Positions 50,401-62,723 of a stretch of 64,000 nucleotides of DNA are shown here, piece after piece. Location of the stretch: positions 1-64,000 of the forward strand of contig NW_026776913.1 of assembly GCF_030936135.1 (NCBI RefSeq), given 5' to 3'. Both the position numbers and the translations under genes were made by a program. Each line of letters starts with the position of its first letter. Positions within the stretch are counted from its first letter, which is position 1. This DNA comes from Gavia stellata. Taxonomy: Eukaryota; Chordata; Aves; Gaviiformes; Gaviidae. A model generated the notes under the pieces. That model did no database searches, was not told the origin of the DNA, and was given only the letters and a program-made list of their open reading frames with translations.

Positions 50401-50650
50401 CGTGTCAAGGGCTGTGAAGATTTCTCCTACTTTGCGCTCTCAGCATCCTCCCCCTCCAGACTGCCTTTAAACCCTTCGCTGCCTCACTCCTCTCCCCTCG
50501 GTGCCTGCAGGCAGTGCCCTCAGCCCTGCTGCGCTGTGCAGAGGAGCTGCTCCTGGGCAGAGCTGTCTCTCGGCAGTGATGCCCGCTTGCCATGAGCTCC
50601 CTCTGTCCCAGGAGCCTGGCACAGCCTCGCAGCAGAGGACCATCTCAAGG
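50401..50650 (-). promoter_or_regulatory. Predicted promoter and noncoding first exon of the minus-strand receptor
   Basis: The interval aligns with 61205-61458 on the opposite strand. A TATA-like TTTAAAGG (50464-50471) precedes a GGATGCTGAGAGC stretch and the donor-flanked exon end CAGCCCTTGACACG. The start point is inferred to lie about 30 bp past TTTAAAGG, making a first exon of only about 40-50 bases. Homology to the other gene stops near 50650. Confidence 0.45.
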
Positions 50651-51250
50651 TGTTTTAATGACCCCTCGGGTGGGTTTGGTGCCCAGTCCATGAACCTCAG
50701 ACAGTGAGAGGGAGTTGAAGAAACCTCTCAAGATGTCAGTGTCTGATGTAATCTCCAACTTTTCTTGGAGTGTTAATGGGTCCCACGGAGGGACATTGCT
50801 GACAAAGCCTCCCCAGGGGCTGCTTAGAGCAGAAAACTCCAGGCAGTGATGACAGGTAGGCAAAGGCAATGTGAAGGAAGAGATTCTCAGTAACCCTGGA
50901 TGTGTTACCTAAAGGCAAAGGGCCAAGCTCTGACCCCCAGCCCCTGGGAAGGGAGATCCGGTCCCTCACACATTGCTCAGGCCTGTTTCTTGGGGGATGT
51001 GATGTGGGGATGGGCAATGCCCAGGGCAGGACTATGGTACGATACCTCCCAGGCTCCCAGGTGGGGAAGGGGAGGCAATGAGCCCCGAGTGCTGTAAGGA
51101 CAAGGTGCTTCCTCATAGGTGTCAGTGGCAGAGACAACAGCCACAGCCGAGGAGGGAAAGAGCTGATCTCTCTTGGGGGCTTTTCTGACTTTCTCCATCC
51201 CTCTCTCATCTCCACCATTGGCTGTCCTACAGTCTCCCACACCTGCACCT
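50645..51250 (+). repeat. Low-copy duplicated block, copy C
   Basis: It aligns with copy B (46271-46850) and its right half with copy A (41390-41790, inverted). It starts where the receptor promoter homology ends, so the receptor and the block were probably copied as separate segments. Confidence 0.6.
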
Positions 51251-51981
51251 CTTTCTCTGCAAGCTGTAGACATCCACCCTGTTACCCCACCTGGCTCTCA
51301 CCTGAGCATCTTCCTTTACTGATATCTCTCCATCCTTCCTCGTTGTCCCTTGCAACACAAAGCCTTGGGTTGATCCAGTCTCCCTCTGGGTGACTTCTTA
51401 CACCACAGCACCGCCCTTCGAGTGACATTTCTCTTTCCTTGTGTCCAGTCTGGACCTCTCCAGCTGCACTTTGTGCTATAAGTTCTTTCTCATGCCATTT
51501 CCCACTACGAACAAAAGCTCCATCATCTCTGAAACCTCCTTTCAAGCAGTTTCAGGCTAATCCTATACTGCCCTGAGCCTCTCTGCCACTGGGTCAATGC
51601 TGCCCAGGTCCCTCAGCCGCCCCACAAAGGTCACGTGCACCCGGTCCTGAACCCCATCTTGGCAGACCTGCACTCGACAGTCTCTAGTTCCTCCTGACTT
51701 CTCCAAATTGGGGAGCCACCCACTGGGACACACCCATGTGTGTGGAGCCACACCAGTGCTGAGTCAAGGGGGATGATCACTCAAGTTGTCTGGGTGGCCC
51801 ACACTCCTCCTAACACAGCCCCACGTGCAGCTGCCCTTGTTCATAGGGACCATACGCTACTGGTTGTAGGGCGTCCCTCGTAGTGCCCAGGCCCTTCTCC
51901 TCAGCTGCTCACGTCCCAGCCTGTCCTGATGTATGGGGTTATTCTCCCCACGCCCCACACCACTGCAGCTCGGATGCAGAA
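51251..51981. other. Unassigned sequence holding a 47-bp exact duplicate
   Basis: No gene was recognised. Bases 51703-51749 (CCAAATTGGGGAGCC...TGTGTGGAGCC) are repeated exactly at 54162-54208. Confidence 0.5.
51703..51749 (+). repeat. 47-bp direct repeat, copy 1
   Basis: It is identical to 54162-54208, which directly precedes the second receptor fragment. Sequence on both sides differs. Confidence 0.9.
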
Positions 51982-52505
51982 ATGTTGAACCATACGACTG
52001 TCACAGAGTTCCTTCTCTTGGGCTTCCCCTCCCTCCACCATCAGGAGCGCCTCATGGCAATCGCTCTCCTGCCTTCGTACCTGGTGATCTTAGGGACAAA
52101 CCTGCCGATCATCCCCTCGTTCTTGCTGAAAGAGACCTCCACAGTCCCACATACTTTTCCCTCTGTAACCTCTCCTGTTTGGAGGTTTTCATCACCATAT
52201 CCATCATACCCAAAGCCATAGGAAACTTGCTGATGGGCAGTAAAACCATTTCCTGCCCAGGCTGATTAGCTCAGTGCTACTTCTGCTCCCTTCTGGGCTG
52301 CGTCTTCATGTATGTCCAGCCTTCAAGTCACCACATTTCCTGAAACAAGGCAGTGGCCCTTCTCAACACACTGCCAACTCCTTTGCTGAGTCCCTTTGTT
52401 TTCAGGCTCAGGAACCAGCTGATGAAAGATGCTCTCAAGGCAGGTTTCAAGAGAAGTGGGATAATCTTCAGAAACCGCTTTTCCACCTCAGAAGAGGTGT
52501 CGTAA
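51982..52505 (+). pseudogene. Olfactory receptor pseudogene with TM3-TM6 deleted
   Basis: A receptor start is clear at 51982: LNHTTVTEFLLLGFP, then TM1. Near 52125 the frame shifts, and the homology continues with RDLHSPTYFSLCNLSCLEVF, PKAIGNLL and KTISC. A stop follows, then AQCYFCSLLGC (start of TM3) runs directly into VFMYVQPSS and KAVALLNTLPTPLLSPFVF, the extracellular loop 3 and TM7 part. After a further stop upstream of KAVALL, the C-terminus LRNQLMKDAL reaches the TAA at 52503-52505. At least one frameshift, two stops and an internal deletion of roughly 450 bp make it dead. Sequence style differs from the OR14 genes nearby (it looks more like the OR6/OR10/OR11 side of class II). The exact family is not settled. 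Confidence 0.85.
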
Positions 52506-54161
52506 GTGGATTTTGAAAGGGGAGAGGGGTGGGGAGGGCGAACACATGGTTATGATGCATCTGCAGAAATGTGACCGTTCTTTCTTAGCAGTGTAAGATC
52601 TCCTTAATCGAATATCACACCAGACTCTCTTCTGCAACACGACATCATAAGACGACCCTGCATAGCAATGCCTTTCAAATGACCTACAAGCACTTTACAA
52701 ACCCTGGTGAATACCACAGTGGCATTTCCTAAGCGTGCAAACCAAGACAGAAAGCAACAAGCACAGGACTTCATCCCTCCATGGCACACCCAATTGTCAA
52801 CAAGCTTCACCCTCCTCCAGTTCTCATGGAACTGCACCTTGCTCCTAAATCTGGTTTCCTGATTATTTTGGTGGCAGATCTTTGCTGAACCTCTTAGTCT
52901 TTAGGAAATGACAGAAAATAGGTGGAACACAATGAAGAGAACAAAAACAGCTTGCTTTCTGGACCAAGTGGCACTTACATCTCTTTTAACCTACTGGTCA
53001 GAACAAAAACATGCCTGAAATTCAGTCCAGTTGAACTGTTGAGAATGACCTCTAATTTGGTCCAGAATCTAGAATATTGGTCAGGAATGTAGGTTTGAAT
53101 AACAGTGCACCTGTCTCCAGATCACTCATGTTTGGTGAAATAAATGTCCATTCCTTGACACAATGCTCCCAGAGCCAATACTTCAGCTAATCCAGCACAT
53201 TCAGTGGAATTAGCTTGTTCAGACATAGACTTTTATAACTTTAATGTCTAAAAAGATGAGTTCATTCTCTGGCCTCCTTTGATAGTGGGGAAGGATCAGC
53301 ACTCTAGAGGGTGATATCATCTCCTCCTACAGTGGTCTTCAGGAGAACTGTACTTAGCATAGACTTGGCAGCTTAGTTTTCCCATAGGTAATGCCAAGTG
53401 CCCTGAGCCACATACCGGGCATCGTGTGGTCATTTGCAGAAGAGATGGACTCTTGCTCAGCGGGGCCCTCCTTTGAAGACATGAGGGTTACAACTGTGCC
53501 TTAAAGTCTCTCCAAAATTAAAAGGAAACCTCTCCTCTTCTCTAATCCCTGTCACAGTGTTGCCATTTAGTGCCAGTGGCTCTTTGCACAGTGGCAGCTA
53601 TGAAGTGAGACCATGTGTCTTGGTACAGCCCTGTCCTGCCTGTCTTCTCATTCCAGCTCCTCTTCCCTTAGATACCCTCTCTGTGTGCTTGACACTGCTG
53701 AACCCAGATACAGGCAGCGTGGTGGTCAGTGCAGTCAGAGCTGTGGGGCATAAGCTAATGGGCACTCACACACCTCAGTGGACAGGCAGAGGTTGGGGCA
53801 GAGTGTATGGGGCCAGGCTGCCAAGATATGTCCCTTATGTTCTCAACTCTCTTAATCTCTCGCTGTCTCTTTCTCCATCTTGCTCGTATCTTAGGGATCC
53901 ATCTCAATCCCTCAGCTCTCTCACAGTTGTCTCTCAGTCATCTACATGGGATGTGATTTAGAGCGAGCAGTGAATCTGAGGCACCCTCCCCATGGAAGCA
54001 CCTTCAGGACCAAGGCACCCCAGTGTAGGTGGGGTGAATCACTGAGTAAAAGGGCTCCTCCATTCCAGGAGCTCTCTGGGCTGTCTAGGTGACTGCCTCG
54101 GCCATCTCCAACTCACGATAAAGATATGAAGTTTGAGACAGGGAATCATCAGGGACTTGTG
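52506..54161. other. Unassigned noncoding sequence between two receptor fragments
   Basis: I saw no receptor exons, known repeats or RNA genes here. In particular the missing TM3-TM6 of the pseudogene at 51982 is not here. Confidence 0.4.
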
Positions 54162-54208
54162 CCAAATTGGGGAGCCACCCACTGGGACACACCCATGTGT
54201 GTGGAGCC
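54162..54208 (+). repeat. 47-bp direct repeat, copy 2
   Basis: Exact copy of 51703-51749. It ends where receptor homology begins. Confidence 0.9.
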
Positions 54209-54540
54209 TTCCCATTTGGACTCACACTGGTATCCTACATCTGCACCAGAGCTGCAGTCCTGGGGATCCCAACCACCATGGGGAGGCAGAAGGCCTTCTC
54301 CACCCGCTCCTCTCACCTCATCGTGGTGACTGTTTTCTATGGCACCCTCGTCCTTTTCTACATGACACCAGGACAGCCTCCCTGAGGCAGCTCCATGAAG
54401 TCCTCTCCTTTTTCTACACCATCCTCACGCCCCTGGTCAATCCACTCCTCTACAGCCTGTGGAACAGGGAGGTCAAGGGGTCTCTTGGAAATGCACTCAG
54501 AAAAAATGTGGCCTGCATTGAGAGCTCATACATGTTGTGA
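54207..54540 (+). pseudogene. Olfactory receptor fragment, TM5 end to C-terminus
   Basis: The fragment reads LVSYICTRAAVLGIP, GRQKAFSTRSSHLIVVTVFY and VLFYMTP (TM5 end, TM6), then stops at TGA 54383-54385. In another frame it continues RQLHEVLSFFYTILTPLVNP and LLYSLWNREVKG (TM7, C-terminus) to the TGA at 54538-54540. The arginine in FSTR replaces the usual cysteine. The first two thirds of the gene are absent. It is not the missing part of 51982, because both contain a TM7, so at least two receptors of non-OR14 type once lay here. Confidence 0.85.
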
Positions 54541-57500
54541 TCCACCAGGAATAAACAGGTGGTGGATCTCTTCTGATCAAGTGGGGACCACTCCTAAGTG
54601 CCTCTTTTGTGTACCAGGTATATCTTTAGAAGTGCAGAATCTTGGGACTGGTTGTGGAATGAGAAGCGGGAGAAGGGAATTTGTGTCTTAAAGAAATATA
54701 GGTCTGGTCTTGAAGAGTGTAAAAAACTTGCCTGGCTTTCTTCCTTCTTTAAAGCAAAGCCAGTTGTGATCCTGGAAGTGGGAGCTGTTGAAATGCCACA
54801 CCTGCCCAGGAGTGGGAGGAAACTGACTCTAAGCATGCTGTTTTCTCTTCTGTCACCCAGCCAGGCTGAGGCGTGGCATTCCTGCATGTCTGGGATTCCT
54901 CAGGGCATCTCCCTATTGGCAGGGAGAAGTGGGCAGCTGGATCAAGCCCTTCCACAGGACATGTCTAAATCCAAGCAGATGAATCCCATCCCTCTTGTTC
55001 TCTGGGCTTCCTAGCAGAGGACAACTGTGAAAGCTACTCTGATAGGGTCAGCTCCTCTGAAAAAAAAAATAGTAGATCCTTGCGCAGAGGAAAGATGCAC
55101 AAGTTGGGTCTCAGTTTCCCCATCTTTTAACACAGAAATCATTACTTCCCCCTTCTTTCCTTCTCATATTCTGACTCCCCTCCAACAATGTAATTACTTA
55201 TTTGTGTCCCACTGTCTGACTTAGATACTGCAAACCGAGTCCTCCTGTTTTCTTCTTCCTTGCAAAAGAGAGCAAGGTCAGCTCATGGGGCATGACTGAG
55301 CACACACACCCCCAGCAGCAGGATCTCCCCATTTCCTAGGCTGAGGCAAGCGCACAAGGTGGGAATGTCTCCATCATCTCTGATTTGCGCAAGGGCCTTC
55401 CCCCCGACATACTCCCACAACACACGTGTTCCTCCTCCACCCACAGACAGAAATTCCTTCCCACTTCCAGGCTCAGGTCTTGGCTGCAAGAATTTGCTGC
55501 ACTTCAGAAGAGGCCTTGAGCTTCTTGGCTCTTCTTGGTGCTTAAGGCAATCTTCCGGGCTCCCTCCAGATTTCATGGGGGGACTTCTTGTCTCTAACAA
55601 GGACTTTATGACAAGTTTTTATGAAATGTTTGTTTTTCTGTCATTCCTGTGTGTGGAAAGAGCAGACGCAGAGAAGGAGGAGATACACCAAAAGGGATGC
55701 GAGTGAAGTGCCAGTAAGAACCAGGTGAGCTCCCCCCATGCCTGTGGCTTCCTGGCAAGGAGTCTGTCCTGAGAAGGGGATCCAGCCTCTACCCCACTCT
55801 GGAGTGGGGAATCAGCAGCGCTCGTGCCTCCTGGGGGACACAAAAGATGACTTTTCAAGGGCACCTTTCCTCTGAACTGCTTTAGATTTGTCCTTGAGGA
55901 TGAGGAATAATGGCCAGCACTGCAAATACTGATTTAACTGGCATTGCCCAGAGTGGTCATCAGAGATGCAAACTGCTATGCTGCAGATAATTATATTAAG
56001 GCAGATTAATGTTGCGGGTTTGGTTTGGTTTTGTTTCTTCTTTTTTGATACTGATACTCTTAGGGAAATCACACAAGCATCTGAAGGATTATTGAAGGTT
56101 TTCTGAGAGAAGCCCCAGCAGATTAGCATCTCAAGCAATGGGGTGCCGGAGGGCAAGGGAAGGATGGTTTGGGCACTGCCCTGGGATTTGGGAAACGGAA
56201 ATGAGTTCTCCTCTCCTTGACACCCTGCCCTTCTCAGTGAGGGCTGTGAAAAACTCTGCCAACTAGGTCGGAACTCACAGCCGTGTCAGGGAACTTCTGT
56301 CGAACTGCAGGAATGTGGTCCTGACAGCTCAGGCGTTGAGTTTCCATTGGAGTCCAAACTGCTACAATTCACACTGCCTCCGTCTTCACTATGACACTGG
56401 GTGTTGTGTGACACAACTGTCCTGGATCTCCAGGCAGGATGGGCAAAAGTTTGATACCTGAACCAGAACTTTTCCTCTTCCTGGAAATGTCAATGCCACA
56501 GGCTCGAGCCAAGAGGCCCAAGAAACAAAACTTCCCAGAGAATCAAGTAATGAAAACCTCCCCCCAGCTGTGGGACTTGCTCTTGACTGACAGAGAATTT
56601 GTGAGTCTGGACAAATTTGTGAGTCTTCACCTATTTTTCCCTCTCTCTTTGTAACTTGGCTCTCAGCATTTACATATTGAAACTGCTTTGCCACTTTGAA
56701 AATGTGTCTTTGAGAAACTAGCTCGGGATATTTTCATTATCTTTTTTTTAGCCCAAATGAATATGCAGCATTGAAGTGGGTTTCCATATATGGAGCAGTT
56801 TTGCACAATGTCTGCTCCAAGAGGAGAAATATCTCAGCCTGCATCTGGAAATGAATGAAGCTGTGGGGGGTAAATGTGCTGCTTCAGACAATATGTGGTA
56901 TGCATGCAAGAGAAAATGTTGTGAAGGTGATTGGGCATGAAAGAAATGGAAAACTGCCCATCCAATGGAGCTCTGCAAGCGGAGGATGGAGCCGTACATA
57001 ACTTGGCATGATCCAAGTGGGATCAGCATGGAGAGAAGACTTTTGTAGGGAAGGCGTTGCAATGGAGTACCTTGACGTCACCGAACTGAAAAAGAGAGAT
57101 TGGACAGTGTGCTGAAGTGACAGGCAGAAGTGTCCTCGGCTAAAAGACCTTTGCTAAGAGGACTTTGGAGGGATTTGGGTTGCAGAGATTTGAGGTCGTC
57201 CTTTCAAGACCTAAGCAAGCTGAGCTTTGGAGACAAGTGAAAATAAGGAAGCTCTCAAGGATGTTTTGGGATTCGTTGTACTATCTTTGCTCTCTCTTAT
57301 AATTTAAAGATTACTGGATTGCCCTTAAGTAATCCATGCTCCATATCTTTTTTCTCTGCTTTTTTGAGGAGGGGGAGGTGGAAGAGAAGAATAGTTTCTT
57401 TTTTAACCAAAGGCAGCCAACGGGCAGATCCCAGGTTAGCGAAAAGGTACAAAGGAAGGCAGAATTTTGATGTGGTGTACACTGGCACAAGAGGATTACC

Positions 57501-57838
57501 TGCATTTCCATTCTCTGAAGCCCTAACTGGGCGGCAGAGAGCCTGGAAGCTCAGAGCTCCCTTCATCTGCCCTGCATTTCAGCATGTAAAATTAAGCTAA
57601 CCTAGTCATAAAGTTGGTTTTGATTCTCTTCACAGCCTAAGGCACAGCATGGGGCGGGAGACAGGCAGGACACCTAAAGAGGACTCACACTGCTCTGCAA
57701 AAAAGCTTAGGTGCTTGCGGGAACCACAGGAGGCATGGCATACCGATTCCAGGGTTCAACGACCTGGTCAAATGCCCTGTCTCCTTCTCTGTAATGGTGG
57801 CATTGATGCATGGCAGTTATGTGCGGACTCTGTACAAG
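54541..57838. other. Unassigned noncoding sequence
   Basis: About 3.3 kb in which I recognise no gene, repeat family or structured RNA. Homopolymer patches occur at 55060-55069 (A) and around 56010-56046 (T/G-rich). Confidence 0.4.
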
Positions 57839-58225
57839 GATCATAGAATCATCAATTCATAGAATGGTTTAGGTTGGAAACGACCTTTAAGATCATCAAG
57901 TCCAACCATAAACTTAACCCTGCTAAGTCCACCACTAAACCATGTCCCTCAGCGCCTCATCCACACGTCTTTTAAAACCTCCAGTGATGGTGACTCAACC
58001 ACCTCCCGGGGCAGCCTGTTCCACTGTCTGACAACCTTTTCAGTGAAGAAATTTTTCCTAATATTCAGTCCAAACTTCCCCTGGCACAACTTGTGGCTGT
58101 TTCCTCTTCTCCTATCACTTGTCACTTGGGAGAAGAGACCAGTATCCACCTCTCTACAGGGGGACAATCACTTCCCTAGTCCTGCCGGCCACACTGTTTC
58201 TGATACAAGCCAGCATGCAGTTGGC
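57839..58225 (-). mobile_element. CR1-type LINE 3' fragment, minus strand
   Basis: It begins TCATAGAATCATCAATTCAT, then TAGGTTGGAAACGACCTT and GATCATCAAGTCCAACC, the antisense CR1 3' end. Reading on the minus strand, it contains [17 protein letters not shown] and PSLEV of ORF2. An internal deletion joins CACCTCTCTACA to GGGGGACAATCACTTCCC, skipping several hundred bases of the usual CR1 order. Confidence 0.85.
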
Positions 58226-59060
58226 CGTCATAGCAATGTTGGCCAACAGATGAATGTTTCTTTTCCATAGGTATTCAGAGAGATCCTTCTTGTGCTCGGA
58301 AGAGGCTGTCCTGCAAGGCCTATCACATTTCCAGAACTCCTTCCCCCTTCAGAGCTGCTTCCCACGGCACCACTTGGATCAGTACCCCCGTACATCAAAG
58401 TCTTCTCCTCTGGAGTCCACCAGCCTGTGCTCTGCTGCTGGCCTTCCTCTGACACCTGGGACCCCAATATTTCCTTGTTTGCCAGTACCACCTCCAGGTG
58501 AGCATCCCCCTTGTTGGCCCTACCTGGCAGCTCTGTTAGGAACTTGTCCCAGGAGCCTCCAGGCTGCCGCCATCCTGTCGCTTTGCCTGGCCAGGGAATG
58601 CCAGGGCACTTACAGTCCCCCACAGGAACCTGCTCCTTAACCTGGACACTTCCTCGGCTTGCTGAGAGAGGACTGTTGCTGTTTCCTCTCCCTGACCAGG
58701 TAGGATATGACTGCCGAGACCATGTCACCCTTACTGACTTCTCTTCTCATCCTCACTCACAGAAGCTGGCCCAACCTGTTGCCCATCTCATAGAGGAGCT
58801 CCATATATCCTAGTTGCTCCTTCACACAGCGTGCTTCCCCCCAATACTTGTCCTCCCTGTCACCTTCTCCATCAGAGCCTGTATCCCTGCACTGCAGCAC
58901 CCCAGCTCAGCAAGCTGTGCCACCACTTCTCATTTAATCCCAAACCATCACAGTAGAGTGACACGTCCTGGGGCTTCAGCTCCTCCTGCCTGTGCTCCAG
59001 CTCCTCCTGGCCATGCACCTTTGGGCTGCAGCACCTCAGCCGTGGCACCGGGGTGGAGTG
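58226..59060 (-). mobile_element. Probable continuation of CR1-related sequence
   Basis: Antisense text such as GAGGAGCTCCATATATCCTAG and TTGCTCCTTCACAC, and a stretch near 58640-58720 about a declining CTCTTCC...GACCAGG, follow the order of upstream CR1 sequence that I recall from birds. The match is loose, so this is tentative. Confidence 0.4.
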
Positions 59061-61204
59061 CAGACTTCTCACAGGGAAACCTGATCACTGGTCCTGACCA
59101 GAAGACCATTGTGAATCGAACAGTTAGTGCAGTGCTGCGCTGTGCTGCGTGTACAGCGTGGCCTCCACACCTGTACTGTGCTGAAGAGATCCCTTGGGCA
59201 CAGGACAACCTCAGCAGCTCCTTGTCACAGTGCAGCCTGCAGGCAGCTCCCACGCGGTACTGGCCATCACGGCACCTGCATGGCCTTGTCTCTGTCTGAC
59301 AATGCAGCAGGAAGGTCTCATGAGAACATCATTTCTGACTGACTGTGGAGAAGAGGAAGAGAGTCGTTTCCTCCTAAGGGAATACAGTATGAGTTTGATT
59401 GACCAAAACAGGAGACTGTCTTCTCTGGACGGGCTCTGCATGGTGTGCTGCACATGGCTGGGAGTCCCATCTGATGTTACACCACCTAGGCATCCCACCA
59501 CCTAAGTGGATCAAAGATTACCTATACTCTTCTTTCCTTATAATCCTCGCCCTCACAGCATTTTAAATGGTACCTCACAGAGTGTGAGTACCTTCCTTAC
59601 TGGGATCATCATGGACCAGGATCTACTGGTGAAGAACTCTCCCAGCACACTTGGATGCAGCCCCTACGGTCCAATGGACTGGTAGGTGTGCAGTTTGCTC
59701 AGGTAACCCCTGGCTTCATCCCCATTCACAGCTGGTTGTTCTCCTCCAGAGCTCTGCCTCAAAGCACAAAGGCCTGGGAGACCTTTAATGGTGGAAACTG
59801 AGGCAAAGGGGACACAGAGCATCTCGGATCTATCTACACCTACTCTTACTAATCTTTGCAGTTGTTCCACAGTCTCTCTGTCTCTTCCTTAACTCTTTCT
59901 GAAGTAGCAACAGCTCATCTAGGTGCCCTTGAATTCTTTTTTGGGTTTCAATTGAGTTTTGGTATGGACAACTGCTGTGCTTGGAGGATGCGGTCCATGA
60001 AGACAAGATGTGCGCAAGCACACTGAGAAAAGGATTCTTCTGTTCCTGGACTGTATCATCATGGGAGTGAATAAAGATCCCTGTGTGATGTGCTTTGTGT
60101 TCACGCAATGCCTGCAGCTATTGGGCAGAGAAGGGACAGACGTTGCCTCTCTGATGACATCTGATGACCAATACCTCTGAGTGATGGCAACAGCAATGGC
60201 ACACAGGCACCAAATTGCATTGTCTGCAATGCCGCCTGCGGTGTCTTGTCACGCACCCACCCTGAATGGGAATTGCTTTCCTGTTGGTCCTGTGATTTTC
60301 TTGCCAGCCCTGGCATCTCATGTAGCTCTGTGGGCCTGGATTTGAACATTACATTGAGCAGCTGCCTTGAATTCTGTACCACAATGTGGGGATGAACACG
60401 AGACACCTGCCAATACAGTCAGTGAAGGTCTAGTGAATCCAACACATGGAGGAGAGGAAGAAAGAGACTGAGCTCTCCCTATGGCATACGACTGCATTCC
60501 ATCCTATGAATATCTCTATAGGCTGACCTGAACATAACGAGTAGGGACAGGTTCAGTTGCCCTTAATTTGGGCAGCAGCTGTCCTTTCAGTTGGCCAAAG
60601 GAAATTCCCAAGAGCCTCCAAGAAGATGCCCCAGATGTTGGCCTGTCTCTACATCAGCCTGCACGTACCTTCAATCTGTCTCTATTACCGGCACATATCT
60701 TTGACCACCTCTGGCACCTCAGATGTCACCAGACAACTGCATCTGAACAGCTCACTCCTGGCCTCCAGCTCCATTAATTACCATGGGAGCTGAGAGCAGG
60801 AGCTCACATGCAGGTGCCTATTGTGTGTCCACCTGAAGGGCGGCAGGAGGAATCCCACCTGCTGTGGGTCTGTGGTGTGCATGGGAGGGAGCTGAGTGCC
60901 CTTCCAGCCCCAGCACTCCAAACCCAGGATGAGATGCCTTGTCGGGCTCAGCTGCATCCCTTCGCTCAGCAGGGGTAAAGGAGATCCCTGCCTGTCCCTG
61001 TCTGGCTGTCCTGTCTAAAGATGGGCCAAGAAAAGTTGATATTTGCGTGTGACTCTGTCTCTCAGCAGGGAAATGTCAGTGCTGGGAAGAAGTGTCTCTC
61101 CCCAGCTGCGGGAGGGAACCTCAGTGATTGCTCCATCCTGTTTCACAGCAGGTTCCCCTGGAGCCCCAGGGACCCCTGGGGGGAGTCCCGAGGGGCAGAG
61201 AAAG
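59061..61204. other. Unassigned noncoding sequence
   Basis: No gene or recognisable repeat. Open frames are short. Confidence 0.4.
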
Positions 61205-61458
61205 TGCCACCTTGGGCTGCTCCTCTGCTGCTGAGCTGGGCCGGGCTCCTGGGATGGAGGGAGCTCATGGCAAGCGGGCAGCGCTGAGGAGAGACAGCTC
61301 TGGCCAGGAGCAGCTCCTCTGCAGAGCACAGCAGGGCTGAGGGCACTGCCTGCAGGCACCGAGGGGAGAGGATCAAGGCAGAGAGAGGTTAAAGGCAGTC
61401 TGGAATGGGAGGATGCTGAGAGCTCACTTGGAAAGATGTTTTCACAGCCCTTGACACG
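61205..61458 (+). promoter_or_regulatory. Predicted promoter and noncoding first exon of the plus-strand receptor
   Basis: It is the inverted counterpart of 50401-50650. The TATA-like position reads GGTTAAAGG (61387-61395) here, one base poorer than the TTTAAAGG of the other gene. The exon end CAGCCCTTGACACG and donor GTAAGT (from 61459) are conserved. Confidence 0.45.
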
Positions 61459-62700
61459 GTAAGTATCTGGCTGAAGGGGAATGGATTTGCGGTTCCTACA
61501 TGACTCTCCAAAAGCTTTTACACCCCACAGACTATGGGATCTTTTGGGAGGGTTTTCCTCTGGAGGAGGAAAATGTGCTCCAGAGCAGGTATTTCCTGCT
61601 GCACCATCAGAGGGACAGGACTGCCTTCTCCCAGGGATGATATCAGGGATGTGAACTCGGATTCTTCGTTCTTGCTGTCAGGCTCTCTGGGGATGGGAGT
61701 TTCATCTGCAGAGTCACACACTGATCTTGTGCGTCCTTCCATGCAAGTGTGTCCATGGGAACAAGGGTCCCAGCTTTCCTCACACCTGTGAGGCTGTGGA
61801 CAGTGCAGTCTGTGGGGCTGGGGAATGAGCTATTTTTCCCTTAGTGAGACTCCATCATGAAAAACATAGGTATCTCCTTGAGGTATCCTTCATGCTGTGA
61901 GCTGCCCTCCAGGATGCAAATCTGTCCCAAATCTTTGTATTATCTGAAAGCACCATGGATAAGCACAGAGATGTTATGACCAAGGAAATGCTGTTGGGTT
62001 GGTGAAATAAGCCGTGTGTGTCCTTGGCTAGAAATGGGTTGCTGAGACGTCGAGAAAGAGTGAGACATTTAATGGTCTGCAGTGGATCCCTCCGCTCTCA
62101 GCAGTGTCTGGGGGCTTTTCACAGAAACAAAGCAGTGGGATCGCCCTCAGTCTCAGAAAGACGCAAACCCAGGGCATCTCAGACTGACGGACAGACCAGC
62201 TCCCCTCGCTCTGCTCTAACCCAAAGGCAATCCTCTTGCTTTCACTGTGTTCTCACTGCATGCAACAGAAATACTGAGGGTTTCTGAAATCCCAAAACCA
62301 TCCTCAAACAAGATGGGGGAATTTAAAAACAAAGAGAAAACTTTCAGTCTGCTTTCTGCCAACCTCGTTCCTTAGCACTGGGAATGCAGATGCTGACAAG
62401 CTCTTCTGCATTAGGGGTGGTTTCATCTGACATATTTGAACACCAGGACTGGCCCCTGCTTCCACCGTTCCCGTGAACTCACTGCTGCAGAACAGGGCTG
62501 AAACCTCAGCAGCCCACTTCTCACAGCATATTCAGGCAGCACCAAACCAGTGCTTCAGCCATGGAGCTGAAGGAAGGTCTCCTAGAAAAGTAAATCAGGG
62601 GAGCAGGGTGTGTAGCAAGGGGAGGGTCTGAAGGAAATTGCTTTGGTTTTGCTCAGAAAAGTCTCCCCTAGCTTCTCAATGACTTTTCTTCCTTGCACAG
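61459..62700 (+). other. Predicted intron upstream of the plus-strand receptor
   Basis: Donor GTAAGT starts at 61459 and acceptor TTTTCTTCCTTGCACAG ends at 62700, 23 bases before the ATG. Length is 1,242 bp, 293 more than in the paralogue. The first part stays alignable (CTGCTGCACCATCAGAGGGA near 61597) and then diverges. Confidence 0.7.
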
Positions 62701-62723
62701 GTCCCCATGCCCAGAGGCAGCAA

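Noticed and set aside
52258-52275. tRNA A-box-like TGATTAGCTCAGTGC
   Set aside because: It lies in the receptor pseudogene reading frame, and no B box or cloverleaf follows.
54598-55014. A 138-codon open frame in the unassigned region
   Set aside because: It has no recognisable domain, splice context or similarity, and several such frames are expected in this much sequence.
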